A stretch of 64,000 nt of DNA from Patiria miniata (GCF_015706575.1 NW_024037056.1:10925176-10989175), one strand, 5' to 3'. Shown: positions 34,146 through 47,248, counted from the stretch's first letter. The notes: a model not told the origin generated them from the sequence alone. A program made the numbers and translations.

Positions 34146-34279
34146 TACACTGCAAAAACTGTAGTGTTAATTTAACACCATTCGGTATCTATATAGGATA
34201 ACACCAGTAAAATTTAACACCAGATGGTCCTACATAGATACCAATGGTGTAAATTTAACACTGCAGTTTTTGCAGTGTA
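34146..34279. mobile_element. Palindromic MITE upstream of paralogue 3
   Basis: This is the duplicated copy of the element at 14995-15128, with only a few base differences. Confidence 0.7.
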
Positions 34280-35224
34280 TGAAAGACAAAACGTTTAAAG
34301 AAATGTTAAAAGCAATAAACTGTGAAAGCCAGTTTGTTGTATTTTGCCTGATTCGTATATATATCAAACAAGTAGCGCGGATTATATATTCAAAACACAT
34401 CACACACAATTTGGTTAAGAATACAGCGTCGTTTGAAATATTGCGTTTTTTCCACCAACTTAGCCTAAACTTCACTCCATTTGTCATATCATCAGAGGGT
34501 TAATTTAAGTTAAACGGCGTATAGGGTTAAACTTTTTGGGGAAGGGGGCAACTGGGGGCTATTTCAGTGATACATGTATATTAACAATTATAAAGGGGGG
34601 GGGGGGGGCTGAGCCCCCATCCCCCTTTAATGCCACTTATTTCATTGCGTACTTCGAATGACAATTTTGCTGGCACTCAGAAAAATACAAAACACTATAC
34701 ACACACACACACAAGATACAAAGAGAGGGCGCCCACCCCCGACAATTTTAAAGGTGATGTACAGCACGTGACTGGGGCCGTTTTTCAAACTCAGGCTTCG
34801 TCTCAATCTGTGGCCTTCATCCATGCAGTTTGGCAATGGGGCTGGAGCCGAGGCTGAAGCCGGATATGGATCCGAAACCGGGGTTTGAAAAACGGCACTC
34901 AGCTTGTGCGCGAACGATCTCCTTCGTGGGGTATACACTGGCTATCAGTCCCTCCATCGAAGATGCTCATTTCGTATGGGAGCGGTAACCATGCAGTAAT
35001 TAGGTCTACAACGGTACCGCTCCCGAAATCAGAAACGATAACGGAGGGACTAGGACCAAGTCTATACAAAAACTACTAACATGCTACAACCAGAAGTGAT
35101 AACCGACTTTAGTCTTTATGTTGTTATGCGTTGGCACCTTGAAAATGTCGCGTAACTAATTCAACAGCGCCCTCATACGTTCAAAGATATGGCCATTCCT
35201 AATGAGCAATATTTTTGCGCGCCT

Positions 35225-35256
35225 TTCTTGTGACGTCACATATGCAAAATAAGTCC
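35225..35256 (+). promoter_or_regulatory. CRE-like proximal element of paralogue 3
   Basis: A perfect TGACGTCA (35231-35238) is followed by TATGCAAAATA, about 200 bases before the start codon. It aligns with the elements at 1382 and 16085. Confidence 0.5.
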
Positions 35257-35431
35257 TGTTCATTCGACCATCTGTACGATTAGCCCGCGCAATTTCCTAG
35301 TAACAAGGTTTTTTTTCAGCACGTATAGCGTCCACATCAACGAAGCTTGTCCACGCATGTTTTGCACGAGATGTTTTGAGGATGTATCACCTCGAAAAAT
35401 TGCACCTACATTTTTGAAATTCTCGCCAAGA

Positions 35432-38400
35432 ATGGACCGGATCGACAAGTGGTTTTCCGGGAAAGGTATGCCGCTAGGCCCACTTGTATACCTTTCGATT
35501 TTGACAGTGAGTTGCCTGCACTTCGTCGCTGTTGGAGGACAGATTTCATCAACATCCCCTTTAATGCAGTCCGTGGATGCGTCGAATTACAGGTAATATT
35601 GATATTGCTCATTAAATTTTAGAAAGTTGTAAATTTCATTCACTGTCTATTTTGTTTTACCTTGTATACGGCACCTTAAAAAAATAATTAAAATTGAAAA
35701 CTCTTCATTTTAAGTGAATACAGGATGAGTAATAAAATAAAAATACGAAACCCAAATGACAGGACCAATTTTTGAATGATGTTTTGCCTGTAGCATCTAA
35801 GATATGTAAGCCCAATCAGTGAGCTTTTTTGTACAAGAATCATTAAAAGCACTCATGTACTTTTCAAGTTACGGAATTTTGAGCACAACCACCGTTTTAA
35901 AGTTCTGTCCACGGATCACCAAAAAAGTAAGTGTTCTTTCAGCAAAACGAAAAGCATTTCACATACTCGCCCTTAATATGTTTGTTTGTTTGTTTGTTTT
36001 AATTTCCATTCATATAAAATCAAGAAAGAATACACAAAATGATACAATAACAAAATTAATTATACTAATACTATATCTGGAGCAAAATAGTTATATGAAT
36101 GGAGGTGCCATCCGAGAGAAGAACAAAGCCTTCTGTAAAGGAGCACCCTAGACTGCTGTCAATTTACAAAAATATATGCGTGTAATTATACAATCTATTT
36201 CGGTTGCATAAATTAAATTGAATGTTCATTTCCGGGATTGATAAATACAAAGTATAGGATCTTTAGCAATAAACCCTAATTCATAAAAACCTAAGACAGG
36301 TTACGCATTCCTATTGGAATGCGTAAACATTTGAATATCATCGTTAAAATAGATGAGGCAACGTCTGTGACCTGAATATTTGTTCTAATGTGAAAATAAT
36401 GAGGGTCGTGGGAAATATATGTCATCGTAAAAGCCCCCACCCCCCCTTCATACTCCTAATAAATATGACGAACTAATTTTATTCTTCACCTATCCCCTTA
36501 GGGGCTCCGTATAGCAATTTAGAACTCAATTATCGACGTTTACGACGGTGTTAAGTGCTTGATTTCCATACGAGCAGTCGAAAGTTGGAATAAAAAAGCA
36601 ACGTACGTTTCAGTGCAGTCATTAAATCGTCTCTGATAACATGCTGGTCGAGGCATGTCAATATTGAAGAAAGGAGAACAATTTTGAGCATGAAGGAAAA
36701 ACTACCCTTGCACCGTTTTGTAGAAAACTCCTTGTGGAGTCATTTCTTTGTTGCCGTGTACTAAAAAAATTGAGTTGAAAATCTAGTTTCAAAATGCTCC
36801 TATTGTGACCAGAATTAATTTCCTTGGCTAAAAATCGGATTTAATATATGCCTTACATAAAATACTTCAATTTGCGACATATACCTTGGAAATTTCTAGT
36901 TTTTTTAGTACAATCCATATATCTTTTTCGTGATAATCTTGTGGAGACGTATTCATCTAAAGAAATTGCCCTGTGGAGACGTATACAATCTTTTGTTCCC
37001 CATTATAATCATGTCTCCACAGGGTACCATGTACCCATGATGACATTACCATGTTAACACTACAGAACTACGATGGAATAATTATGCGACCCAACCCGAC
37101 GGAATGGCAGAAAGCCAGATACATTTTTGTCTAATTGCCCCTATTCAATACATTATGAAAATCAATAGCAACATATTTTAAAGCCATGTAAAATGTATAC
37201 ATCTGTTTAGATATCGAACTGATATATTAACATGAAAAGCACACAGATGGTTCCCCTCCAAACCGCAAGCTACAAATTACCTTGGGACTCATTTCGTAAG
37301 ATCTGGTCACAAAATCACTTGCATCCTACATTATAATTTAACATAGGCCTAATGAGCTCGTTAAATGCAACCTTGTGGGTTGAGGTTCCATGCCATGGTA
37401 ACCATGATTCCCGGAAGTTCACCGAAACTTGTCGGCTGCGATGCTGCATCCCATTCATCTCCGCTGTCATGCTATAATGTTCCCTCACGAGTGTTTATCT
37501 ATACAGGGTGGATAAAAAAAGAAAGTGACCAAATGACAAAACGATATTTTAAAATATGTGGCTAGCTCCATTTAATAAAAAATAACATAAGAATAAAGCT
37601 AGAAATTAGCTTGTCAGTGATTAGACCGGTTCTCAAGGGTGTCTCCCCCCCCCCCCCAAAAAAATATAGGATTGATGAGTCCATGCACTTTTCTTTCTGG
37701 TGTGAAGTTTTTATTGGATTCCGTTCAGTGGTTTTGAAACAAAGGCCATTAATTAACACTGGTCTATTTTGCTCCATTCCAAGTTTGACAATTTTTCATC
37801 GGATTCGGTGAACCGTTTTTCCAAATGAAGGCTAGGGGGGGGGGGGGGCTATATTGTATACAACGGACTATTTAACACCATTTCAAGTTTGACGTTTAGC
37901 TTCAATTGGCGTTTTGATTAAATAACTAAATTAAACCGGAGGAATACTATTGTTGACATTTCTCATTGTTGACTGCGGCTAGTTGTTATGTACATAATTA
38001 TTGGTAGTCCGTCGTGTCTGACGATGACGTTTGTCTATGTGCCTCTCATTTGGTAGTGGTATGGACTCTCATAATGACTGTGGAGTCCCATACATAATAG
38101 TATCTTCTTTAATTATAACGAAGGATTGTCTCAAACACCTGTTGTAACAGTTCAAAATGATCCAGGCAGGGGCGAGCCTGAGAAAACAGACACATTGTGT
38201 ACGATATGAATTTGATAAGACCGAAATTGTGAAATTTGAAATGTAGCAAAATGGACTTACATTAATGGCTTTGCTTCAAAACCATATTGCATGAGTTCTC
38301 ATAGCATGGATAAATTTCAGTTATCTTTTTTTTTTCCAAATGAGCGCATGAACATGCTCGTTTAACATATGCTTTTCTGGTGTGTCAAATTAAATTGCTT

Positions 38401-41400
38401 TTGAAGGAACAAATATTTTTAACTCGCCCTGTGCTGATTTGAATTCCCTGAAGTCAATCTAAATTAATTGGTTTTGTCGTTTCAGCGTGCAGAGTGCTTT
38501 CAGCATCGAAGACGTTCTAGCCCAGTATTCAGGCCAGTCGACGCGCCCGAATGAGAAAACTGGTATTTACGATCTAATTCAGATTCGTCTGCATTATGTG
38601 TTTGAAGTTCTGATTTTTTTCTTTCATGTTTATTCTGACTCGTCAATTGCATGATCCATGGTGATCCTCTTTCCTGACATGTCAGGGCTGTCTTTCCTCT
38701 GTCTTTGTGGTTCCGTGTTCAGCATCACCCTAGATATTTCCCTGCATCCTTACTCCTACACTCAACCAAAAAAGAAAAGTCCCCCGCCTTCCAATACTTT
38801 TCTGTCTAACTCAAAAACTACTAAGCACCTCTCACTCAAATAACAACTAATTCCTTAGCAATCCAACCATACTCTTTATTTGGCCCAAAACAGCGATAAT
38901 GTGTAGGAATGTATGCAATTTATGACAGATGATACCGAAAACAGTTGCACTTTTGTATACGTGCAAGTTGTGGTTCACACTCACCTTGCTTTTTTTTGAT
39001 ACCATTTGTCATAAATTGCATAATTTTGTACACATTATCACTGTTTGGGCCAAACAAAGAGTGTGGCTGGATTGCTAAGGAATTTCTGTACTGATCAGTC
39101 GTAATTTGAGCAAGATGTGCCCAGTAGTTTTTGAGTTAGACAAAAAGTATTAAAGGGGTACTTTCTTTTTTGTTTGAGTGTACTTTGTATACAGGGTGAC
39201 ACCCCCCCCCCCCCAAAAAAATGCAATCCTAAAACATTTGCCTTTAAAAAAAAAAGGAAGTGGTGGATTTTATGTTTAAGGTATCAGACTAAAAGCTGAG
39301 AGCTTTTTCTTTCAAATACTGAAGAAAAAAATCATGAAAATTGCACTTTGGGTTGCCGAGAAAAAGTTGTTATTTTCCATCCTGTAAGAGATTTTCACTG
39401 TATACCTATTTTTGCATGTCCTAATCCTTACAAACAACACAGCACATAATGTGACAAGAGTACAACTCCATTTGATAGAAATACCTTTTATTTTCCTCCT
39501 GACCAGGTATCTCATCCTTTTTAGTCCTATTTTCAACCTTTTCAGCATCATAAATATGTCAAAATATTAAAGAAATTGCACAAATGAAGGGTAACTGCAC
39601 AGTAGGCTTACAGTAAAAATGTTTCAGTTTGAAGTGCTTATGTACAGGATGAAAAATGACTACTTTTACATAATTGAAATTTACTTAGCAACCCAAAGTG
39701 CTATTTTCATGATTTTTTCAGTACTTGGAAGAAAAATCTCTCAGCTTTTATCTGATATCCAAAACGTAAAAATCCACCGATCCCTGTTTTTTTTTCAAAG
39801 GCAAATGTTGGGGTTATCCTGTACAGTTCCAACATAATTTTTCCCTTGGGAAAGATTGTGCTCGTATCTAATTCGTATCCAACATTTTCTTAATAATGTC
39901 CCAAACTTTGTTTTTTTCCTTCATTCGATTTCTTGATGAAATAAAGAAAACATTAATTTTGTGTTCTGTTTATATAGCTATAGGTTTCTTGTGGTCAAAC
40001 ATCGTCCAGTTTGTACAGCTAATCAAAGGAGTTGTTCAGAACGTGTAGTTCATGCCCAATGTGGCACTTGTTTTCCCCACCTATTAAAATAATTAATTGA
40101 CCTGTCAAAGGTGGATCCACAGTCACTAAATAACGGGTACTAAGGCCAAAAAAAAAAAAAAGTCTCCGGTTTCTGGTATGCGCGCGCGTCGCCGTAGCCA
40201 TGCGCGTCGGCAAAATGAAAACGTTTTTTTTTCAATGAAAGATGATGTCTCAAAACCGCCAAACTCACTGGTTTGACTGGAATCCTGCTGCTGCAACAAT
40301 TTTAACGTTTTTTTTTTTAATGGGGTTATGATCGAGAATAAGCTTTATGTGGCCTCTCTGGTCTCCCATAATATTTGCACTAAGTTTAGTCGGGCACCAT
40401 TTGCAGTCATCAGCCGACATTTGAAGCAAAAAAAAACAGGTAAAAAAAAAAAGCCGCGTCGCCGCACCACTTTGTGGGCAAGCTCCATACCAGAAACCGG
40501 AGACTTTTTTTTGGCCTAATGGGCACTGACGGCGCTTGTATCCTTCACCAATTATAATGACTGGTTTAATTTCTTTCTCTTATAATAAAGGCCGTCCCGA
40601 CGATGTTTACTGCGCCTTGAAAGTGATTAACCTTGACGCTGTAGACGAAACAAAAATGGTATGGAAAATTCATCCATTAATTTATTTATGGCACGTATAT
40701 ACGTAGTTGGTGATGTGACGCATGCTCTTATGTTTTGATCAAGGCAATTTCAAACCTCTTCTATCGCCATGGTCTATCACATTTAAGCAGACTCGCCGAT
40801 AAATTATGCAGGACAACCGCATCTTGACCTCTAGATTTGGACCAATCTTCGGGCGCTTTCTATATCAGGTCTTCGGTCATTCACCCATTGCGGGGATAAA
40901 AAAAACCCTGTGTCACGCGCTCTGTCTCATGTTACGCGATATGCGCCCTGCTGTTTTTGTATTACAAAACACTGCATTCGAATTGACCAATCAAACCATT
41001 AGCCCTGATTTAAACTTGGGAATAAAATGAAGTCACGATTGGCTGGCGCGCGGCTTGCATATCTGCATGTTTAGACATATCAGACGTTATACAGGAGACT
41101 TGGCTCCGTGGATAACGGGTGATGCTCAATACTATATCAAACCATTAGTGTGGCGGAACGGGGGGACCTCAATTACACCCACCCACCCAAACAACACAAT
41201 ATTTGTATAGTATATTCGAAATACGCAGTGGATAGATCTGGAACGAGTCTAGGTCACCCCAACTCTCCTTTTCTGGCCGTTGATGGGGTACTTGTGCACG
41301 GACCCCATGACTCTGTAAAGTGTCAGTCATGTCATGTCACACCATGAAAAGGTCCCGGGTAAGATTTGACCCGTTATCCGGGTCCTATGGGGCCTGACAC

Positions 41401-44400
41401 ATTTCCGGGTCAAAATTACAAGTCCGGGTCATAACACTTTGCCGGGTTCAAATGACAGTTTTCCTGATTAAAATGACACTTTGGCCGGATCAACATGACA
41501 TTGTTCCGGCTCAAAAATGACCCGGACAATTAGTCAAAGATGTTTAATTTTGAACTGGATCCATGTCAAATCTGAGTTGAGAACCCTAGATTTCGGGTCA
41601 AATCTGAGCAGGGACCTTTTAAGAGTGTGTACCACAACTCACGACGGTTCCTCTAGGAGTTCAGGATCACCGCTACCCTGGGCCTGGCGTGGGCGGACCC
41701 CCGTATCCAGAGCCTTCTCCCCGCCAACTCCGACACCATCTACTCCATCCGCGGCGCCGACATCGACCGGATCTGGCTGCCGGACCTGTACTTCCCGCTG
41801 ATGAAGGATGGAGACTTCCACAAGATCACTTCGACTAATAGGTTGGCGAGGGTCAACAAGCAGGTATATCCTGGGGTGTTCTACAACATAAGGTAGGTGG
41901 CATTCGTCAACCCCGTTTGCTTGTGTTTCGTTGTAAGTCAGATGTGTCCGGGGCCCGAGGGGTATGAGCAGATGTAAATATTGTGTGCCACTCTCCGCTG
42001 GGGGCACACGCCCCCCCCCCAAATAAAAAGTCTGCGCCCCCAGTCGCCCCCCCCCCCCGAAAATTGGGCATCCGAGAAAAGCACAGCCATAGGAGTTACC
42101 ATGATTAGCTGGAAGAACATAAAGTCCATTTTTTCCCCGCGATTGTGTGCGTATTTCAAAACTTGTTTTTCGTGAGTGGCTGTTTATTGTAACGCTCCTT
42201 GGAAAGCAAATAACCGTAGTTATTGTGTAACCATGGTCTAATGCAGCCATGGTCTATGTATCAACGTTTTGAATAGCGCCCCCATGGGAAGATGGTGTCC
42301 AGTCCCCCCCCCCCACTATTTAATTTTACGGAGGTCGGGTGTCCGGTAAAAAAGCCTGTCTACCTTTCAGCATTTTTTTGGGCGCCCCTCCATTGTAACC
42401 TCAAGCCCCCCACACGCCCCCTTAGGATGAGAACCCTGGCTACGCCACTGGTGCGCTTCCCTTCAGAACGGTAGTCCCATCTGAAGATCATCAGCCCCTG
42501 TTAACCTCGCATAACCACAAGATACTAACTCCACTTATCTGAGAACAACTTTACCAAAAGAAACCACTGTCCACGGAATCTACCCCTTCTCTGGGAGGAC
42601 CCGGTCAACTTGATCAGTCAGTAAGCGGTCGATCCCTCCCCTTCACCTTCTGTTGCTTTTTTTGTCATGGCAGGTTGACTCTGACCCAGTCGTGCCACAT
42701 GGAGCTCTCCAACTTTCCCTTCGACTCGCAGAAGTGTGACACCCACATTTCAACTTGTAGGTTGTAGGTTCCTCTTCATTTTATTTAAATATTTCGTTAC
42801 ATGCATCTTGAGTCTGCAAAGTGAATGAAATAGTTGAATTAGCAACTTTTCACCTAATGCCCAATTCATTGTTAGGTTTTGCCCCGTCATCTCCAATGTA
42901 ATTTCCTAAAATACTGTGTACTCAGTGTCCCACAAGGGCTTAATTTCACAAGCCTACCCTTGTGGGACTCGAACCCACGACCTCCTGTCCATCACAAGTC
43001 CATCACAAGTCCATTCGCAAGTCCAGTCTCAAGTAATAGTGGATGAACAATAACAAAGGAATGACTTTGTCAAAGCTCGTTTAGATAGCTTGTGAGTTGA
43101 ATTTGGACTGGAGGACTTGTGATGGACTAACTTGCAGGGACTTGTGATCGACACGACAACATGCCTATATACCACAACCCATCGCCAAACACTATGTTGC
43201 AATGTTTTCGTCAGTTGCCTATGACTATGGCGAGCTGAAGCTTCACTGGATGTATTCACAGCTCATTGAGACTGGGTCTGGTATCCAACTCAACCTGCCT
43301 CAGTTCAGCCAACCCACGGTCAAGGCTACCAACTTCACTGTGAAGGAAATCTACCAAGTGCAGGAGTCAGTGAAGGTCAACTTCAGTACGTATTGTTCTC
43401 AGTCTCACTTTCGACATTGAATTCCTTTACATTCTGTATTTTAAAGGATGGAAGAGATGAGATTCCCATCAGGTTAAACTCTTGGTCATAGTAATTTTTT
43501 TTTTAAAGTGACGTCGCAATAAAGGTAGGCACTGCGTACACCACCATCTTTTCCACCAAAATATTTGTTAAAGTGGTCAGAAATTGCCTCAGATCGCACA
43601 GCATCTAGAATCCAAAAACCCCACGCCATAATTTTTGGGATCCATTTTTGGGGGACCAAATTTTTTTGGCCCCCCCCTTAAAAAAAATGTTGTTCTGGAT
43701 CCGCCCTTGACCGGTATTCCCCTCAGTAACATTCCGTCTTGAAACAAGACAGGTTTTCGTAATGAATTCTGACCGCAGAGATAAGTGGTTAAACACCTAC
43801 CACATCTTAATACGTGAAACACCACACGTCTCTAAAAAAAAAAGGGAATAACAAGTCAGTTCAATCCAATCACAAATAGAAGGGGAAGAACAACCCTAAA
43901 GGAATGCTTTGTCAATAGCTCAACTTTACTTGGGACTGTGGGACTTGTGTTCGACTTCTGTTGGACTTGCGGTGACTGCAAATTTATTAACTACAGTGCT
44001 GTTTGGGATCCTCATTCTCACGTAGCCTACACCATTCTGAATTTCTCCATCTGCCTCCATCGGTTGGGAGGCTTCTTCGTCCTGACTGAAATGTTGACCT
44101 CCATCATCCTGAGCTTTCTCTCGTGGCTCAACTACTGGCTGGATCCGGACCAGGCGCCCGCCAGGATCTCGCTGGGGGTTACCACTGTGCTTGCGGCCAT
44201 CACGCAGGCAAGCTACGCATCGAAAAGGGGACTGCCGGAGCTGTCCTATATCACGGTAGGTTTCCAAAATTGAGCTAGTTCGGTTTACATGTATTTTGAT
44301 TTCTAGCAGCAGCTACTTACTAGTTTCCAGATGTTGTCCGTAGTTAAGTTCTGAAGAAGGCCTATTGAGTAGAATAAAAAAGATAACCAATTGACGACCT

Positions 44401-46987
44401 ACGACCAACCAAACGACCGACAAATAACAGACCTATCAGACTAGATAACCCACCGACCAAGCCAGCCGATCAGATACATGGAAACAGATACATTGAAACC
44501 GACCGACCCAGCCAACCAGCCAGCAAGAAAGCAAGAGCAAGAGCCATTAACCATTAAACCAACAGAGCAACTGAACGACTGACGTGCCAAACGACCGGCA
44601 GATACCAAAAAAACCCCGACAAACCGACCAACTACCGGCCAACCAAACGACCGACCAGTTGTTCAACCGACCAACCAACCGAAAAGCTTTTAAACAGACC
44701 AGCCATCTAAGTTAACAACAACAAACAACTGAACAATCAACAGACTGACCAACAGTGAGGCAGACTGCTGACCAACCGACCGACCACCCAACCGACTGAC
44801 AGTAGGACAACCAGCGGGACACCAACCTACCAGCTATATTTATACCATCTTTTGACACAGACTAACTGACCAGACCTGCCAACCGACCGGACCTGCCACT
44901 GACCTGCCAAAACTAGGTTAACCAGATGTGATCACCAACTTAGGATGGGGCATCTTGCATCATAGACGTGAGGCAGCCAGATTAATTTCAATGAAGACAA
45001 TTTACATGGGGGAATCAGCTGTTCCAAAAAGCATTATCCAATCATGCACCAACAATGTCACGCAGGTCCACAACTGGCAACATGCTTCAGCTAAATCAAC
45101 CCTATACATGGGAGGACAGATGCACGCAGACATTCGTTTCTATCCAGAACATGTATGGACTATAAAACAAGTTACCAGACTCTGTTGTTACATCGTCAAG
45201 TATCAAGGTCTTCAAAGACAGAGTCATAGAATTCATCAGACAAAGAGACCTCAGAGTACAACATAATACTATACATATACATCTTATGACCACTCCGATC
45301 TCCCTCGTGGCTTTATGGATTATACAGGATCTGTTGCCACGTGCTGAATCAAGATCAAGATTCAACCCTCCGGATTGACGATCGACCATCAACTATTAGA
45401 ATCCGTGCACGCAGTCACTGTACGTTCACAAATGACCCCTTCTACCGTTCAAAGCAACTGCCCCGTGACGAATTATCTGAACAAAAAAAGGTGGCACAGT
45501 ACAATGTTTTTGCCATTGAAGGGGCATCCAGTGCTAGCGTGCTCGGTTTTAATAGTGAGTCCCTTTCACTATCATCTTGACAACTAGTCCTGTACCTCTA
45601 TTTGAGATTTCAGGCTTTGGATGTCTGGCTAACCGCGAACATGAACGTGACCATCATCGGCCTAGCCGAGTACGGCTTAGTTCACGTTCTGGCCGTCCGT
45701 GCCAGAAGACTAGAGGAGAGGCTGGAACGTTTGACAAAGGACAAGTACAAGCAACGCATGGCAGGCCAACCTCCACAAGATGAGGAGGTGAGTCTTCACA
45801 CTTGTCGTACCGTAATGTCTCTTCAGGGAAATAGTTGAATTTTTCCCACCGAATGCTTAATTCCCTTGTTAATTTGACTTAAATGATAAAAGGTAGGTTT
45901 TAGGGCAGTGTGGCCTAGTGGTTAGGGTTCGTGACTCGTGATCAGAGGGTCGAGGGTTCAAATCCAGCTGCTGCATGACCATTATGCTGTGTCCCTAGGC
46001 AAACCTCTTGTCCTCTTCACTTGCCTCTCTCTCTACCCAGAAGTTTGGGCACCGGCATTAGCTGGGGAGTAACCTGCGATGGACCGGCATCCCATTAAGG
46101 GGCGAATACAAATATTCTCGGTCCAGTTTCTTCTCAAGGAAACTGGGAAACGCCGGCTGGATGGGCCGTACCCGTATTTGCTCGTGACATTGCGGGTACA
46201 CCTTGGATCTTATCTCTTCTGTCTTCTGTGAAGAAGTGTGGTTCTGAAAAGAGGCGGATGTGTTCGCCACGTTTCTGACAGCGCACTCTTTCTGTTTATA
46301 TCAGGAGAGTGCCAGACATCACTTGATGCTTGGGTGCTAAAGCTGAGAAAAAAAATCCCACCTCTCGTTTTTTTTTCAGAACCACACTTATTCGCAGACT
46401 GAGATATCTGCATTAACTGCAAAAAAGGGGCCTCGTAGCCGAGCAGTTAGAGCGTGGAGCTAAGGTGTGGAAGGTTGGCGGTGCGAATCCCATTCGGACT
46501 AAAAACTGGAAGTGTTTCTCTGCAACCCAACAGTTAAAAACAATGGGTACCTAATTTGTTCAGGGAAGGTAAGACGGCGAGAGGAGAGGACTGGGCACCG
46601 CCACTCATATGCCACGCCCAAGACACAGTGGACCTCTAACATCCCACATACGGCCAGTAATGGCTATGGGACCTTTACCTTTACCTTACCTGCAAAAAGT
46701 ATACCTTTATGCCACGAAAGCAACGAACCACATCAACGGAATAACTCATTTTCTCTCTCTGTATTATTTTTTCACCTCAGACGTCTTTCGTGTTGTGCCG
46801 CAGAGGACGTACAGCACCCAAAGATACCGACGAGGGGCAACTCAGCCAGGCCGCGGTGCGGTACCGACAGTGGGCCAAACGCATCGACCAAGGCATGCGG
46901 GTCGCCGTGCCGTCGTTTCTCGTGGTGTTCGTGGCCGCGTATGTCTCAACGTACATCTATTGGAATGGGGACGAATGTGCGCAATAG
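35432..46987 (+). CDS. Cys-loop anion-channel-like receptor subunit, paralogue 3 (9 exons)
   Basis: Coding exons: 35432-35592, 38486-38562, 40591-40658, 41657-41892, 42674-42756, 43215-43385, 44026-44255, 45614-45787 and 46781-46987. The product is 468 residues with the same intron phases as its neighbours. An upstream in-frame ATG (35357) exists only here; the paralogue 2 frame is closed at that place, so the shared Met at 35432 is preferred. Motifs match paralogue 2: signal peptide, WADPR, IWLPDLYF, Cys-loop CHMELSNFPFDSQKC, PAR at the start of M2, M4 in the last exon. Differences from paralogue 2 cluster in the ligand-binding domain: RLARVNKQ for RVVRVSKH after loop A, AYDYGE for SYDDGE after the Cys-loop, and KEIYQVQESVKVNF in the loop C area. 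Exon 9 is two codons shorter. Intron 2 holds a Harbinger-like MITE not found in paralogue 2. No broken frame was seen, so all three genes look functional. Confidence 0.93.
35966..36255. mobile_element. Insertion with (TTTG)n run in intron 1 of paralogue 3
   Basis: About 290 bases absent from paralogue 2 start with a GTTTGTTTGTTTGTTT run. The short tandem run suggests the tail of a retroposon read on the minus strand, but no family is recognised. Confidence 0.4.
38756..39187. mobile_element. Fold-back remnant in intron 2 of paralogue 3
   Basis: The arm 38756-38905 (CTACACTCAACCAAAAAAGA onward) has its complement at about 39033-39187. Paralogue 2 keeps the left arm (about 21150-21300) but not the right one. 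Confidence 0.55.
39192..39821. mobile_element. TA-flanked fold-back element of 630 bp
   Basis: The ends CAGGGTGA and TATCCTG are imperfect inverses, and strong inner arms (GAAAATTGCACTTTGGGTTG and complement) extend over most of the element. TA borders both ends, as with Tc1/mariner-type insertions. Confidence 0.6.
40144..40516. mobile_element. Harbinger-like MITE with TAA duplication
   Basis: GGCCAAAAAAAAAAAAAGTC and the facing GACTTTTTTTTGGCC are continued by CGGTTTCTGGT arms. TAA borders both sides (40141-40143, 40517-40519). Paralogue 2 has a single TAA at 22920-22922, an exact empty site. PIF/Harbinger elements are known for 3-bp TWA duplications and GGCCA-like ends (as in mPing). Confidence 0.8.
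41420..41530 (+). repeat. GGGTCAAAATGACA-type minisatellite, paralogue 3
   Basis: Duplicate of the intron-3 minisatellite at 23780-23920. Confidence 0.6.
41985..42460. mobile_element. C-rich insertion replacing most of intron 4 of paralogue 3
   Basis: Compared with paralogue 2, about 1 kb of the intron-4 array is gone and this stretch with several C runs (42010, 42050, 42305) stands in its place, ending GGCTACGCCACTGG, an end type often seen on hAT-like elements. Its exact borders are unclear. Confidence 0.4.
42858..42990 (-). mobile_element. tRNA-derived SINE in intron 5, paralogue 3, truncated
   Basis: The B-box side (GGTTCGAGTCC on the minus strand) is kept, but the A-box side is deleted relative to 25845-26040. 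Confidence 0.55.
43490..43709. mobile_element. hAT-like element in intron 6 of paralogue 3, left end lost
   Basis: This is the duplicate of 26601-26888. The right end GGATCCGCCCTTG and flank ACCGGTAT remain, while the left end is missing. Confidence 0.55.
44392..44930. repeat. (CCGACCAA)n-type low-complexity tract, paralogue 3
   Basis: Duplicate of the intron-7 tract of paralogue 2, about 100 bases shorter through loss of units. Confidence 0.75.
44955..45240 (+). pseudogene. LINE 3' remnant in intron 7, paralogue 3
   Basis: Duplicate of 28225-28510. Here HHRREAARLISMKTIY is the clearest part. Confidence 0.35.
45903..46205 (+). mobile_element. tRNA-derived SINE in intron 8, paralogue 3
   Basis: Duplicate of 29169-29460 with intact A and B boxes. 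Confidence 0.75.
46427..46690 (+). mobile_element. Second tRNA-derived SINE in intron 8, paralogue 3
   Basis: Duplicate of 29615-29875. The B box has one change (GGTGCGAATCC). Confidence 0.7.
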
Positions 46988-47248
46988 TTTAGGGCAATTA
47001 ATGAGCTTCGCTAAAAAAAATTATCAATCAATTTTTTCTTAACTTTCGAGAGAGTGATAACTATAAACCTATAGACTATCGCGGTAGAATCGCGTCAACG
47101 CAACCAATGCATTGTCCAACCACATGATACAAATGGATGCGCGTGCGGAACAAACGCAAAATCTGAGACAAACACGTACAAAATTCCATGGGGTTGTCTA
47201 AGGGGCGTGGCTTACTTGCAAACGGCGATAGGTCAATTGTATTAGTGT

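Noticed and set aside
35357-35431. Upstream ATG extending gene 3 by 25 residues
   Set aside because: The matching frame is closed in gene 2, and a signal peptide follows directly at the shared Met.
41639-42250. Longest open frame of the window (203 codons, minus strand)
   Set aside because: It is the antisense of exon 4 of gene 3 continued into the C-rich insertion; there is no domain, and the real exon explains the openness.
46512-47042. 176-codon plus-strand frame
   Set aside because: It runs through a SINE and then exon 9 of gene 3 in the wrong frame.
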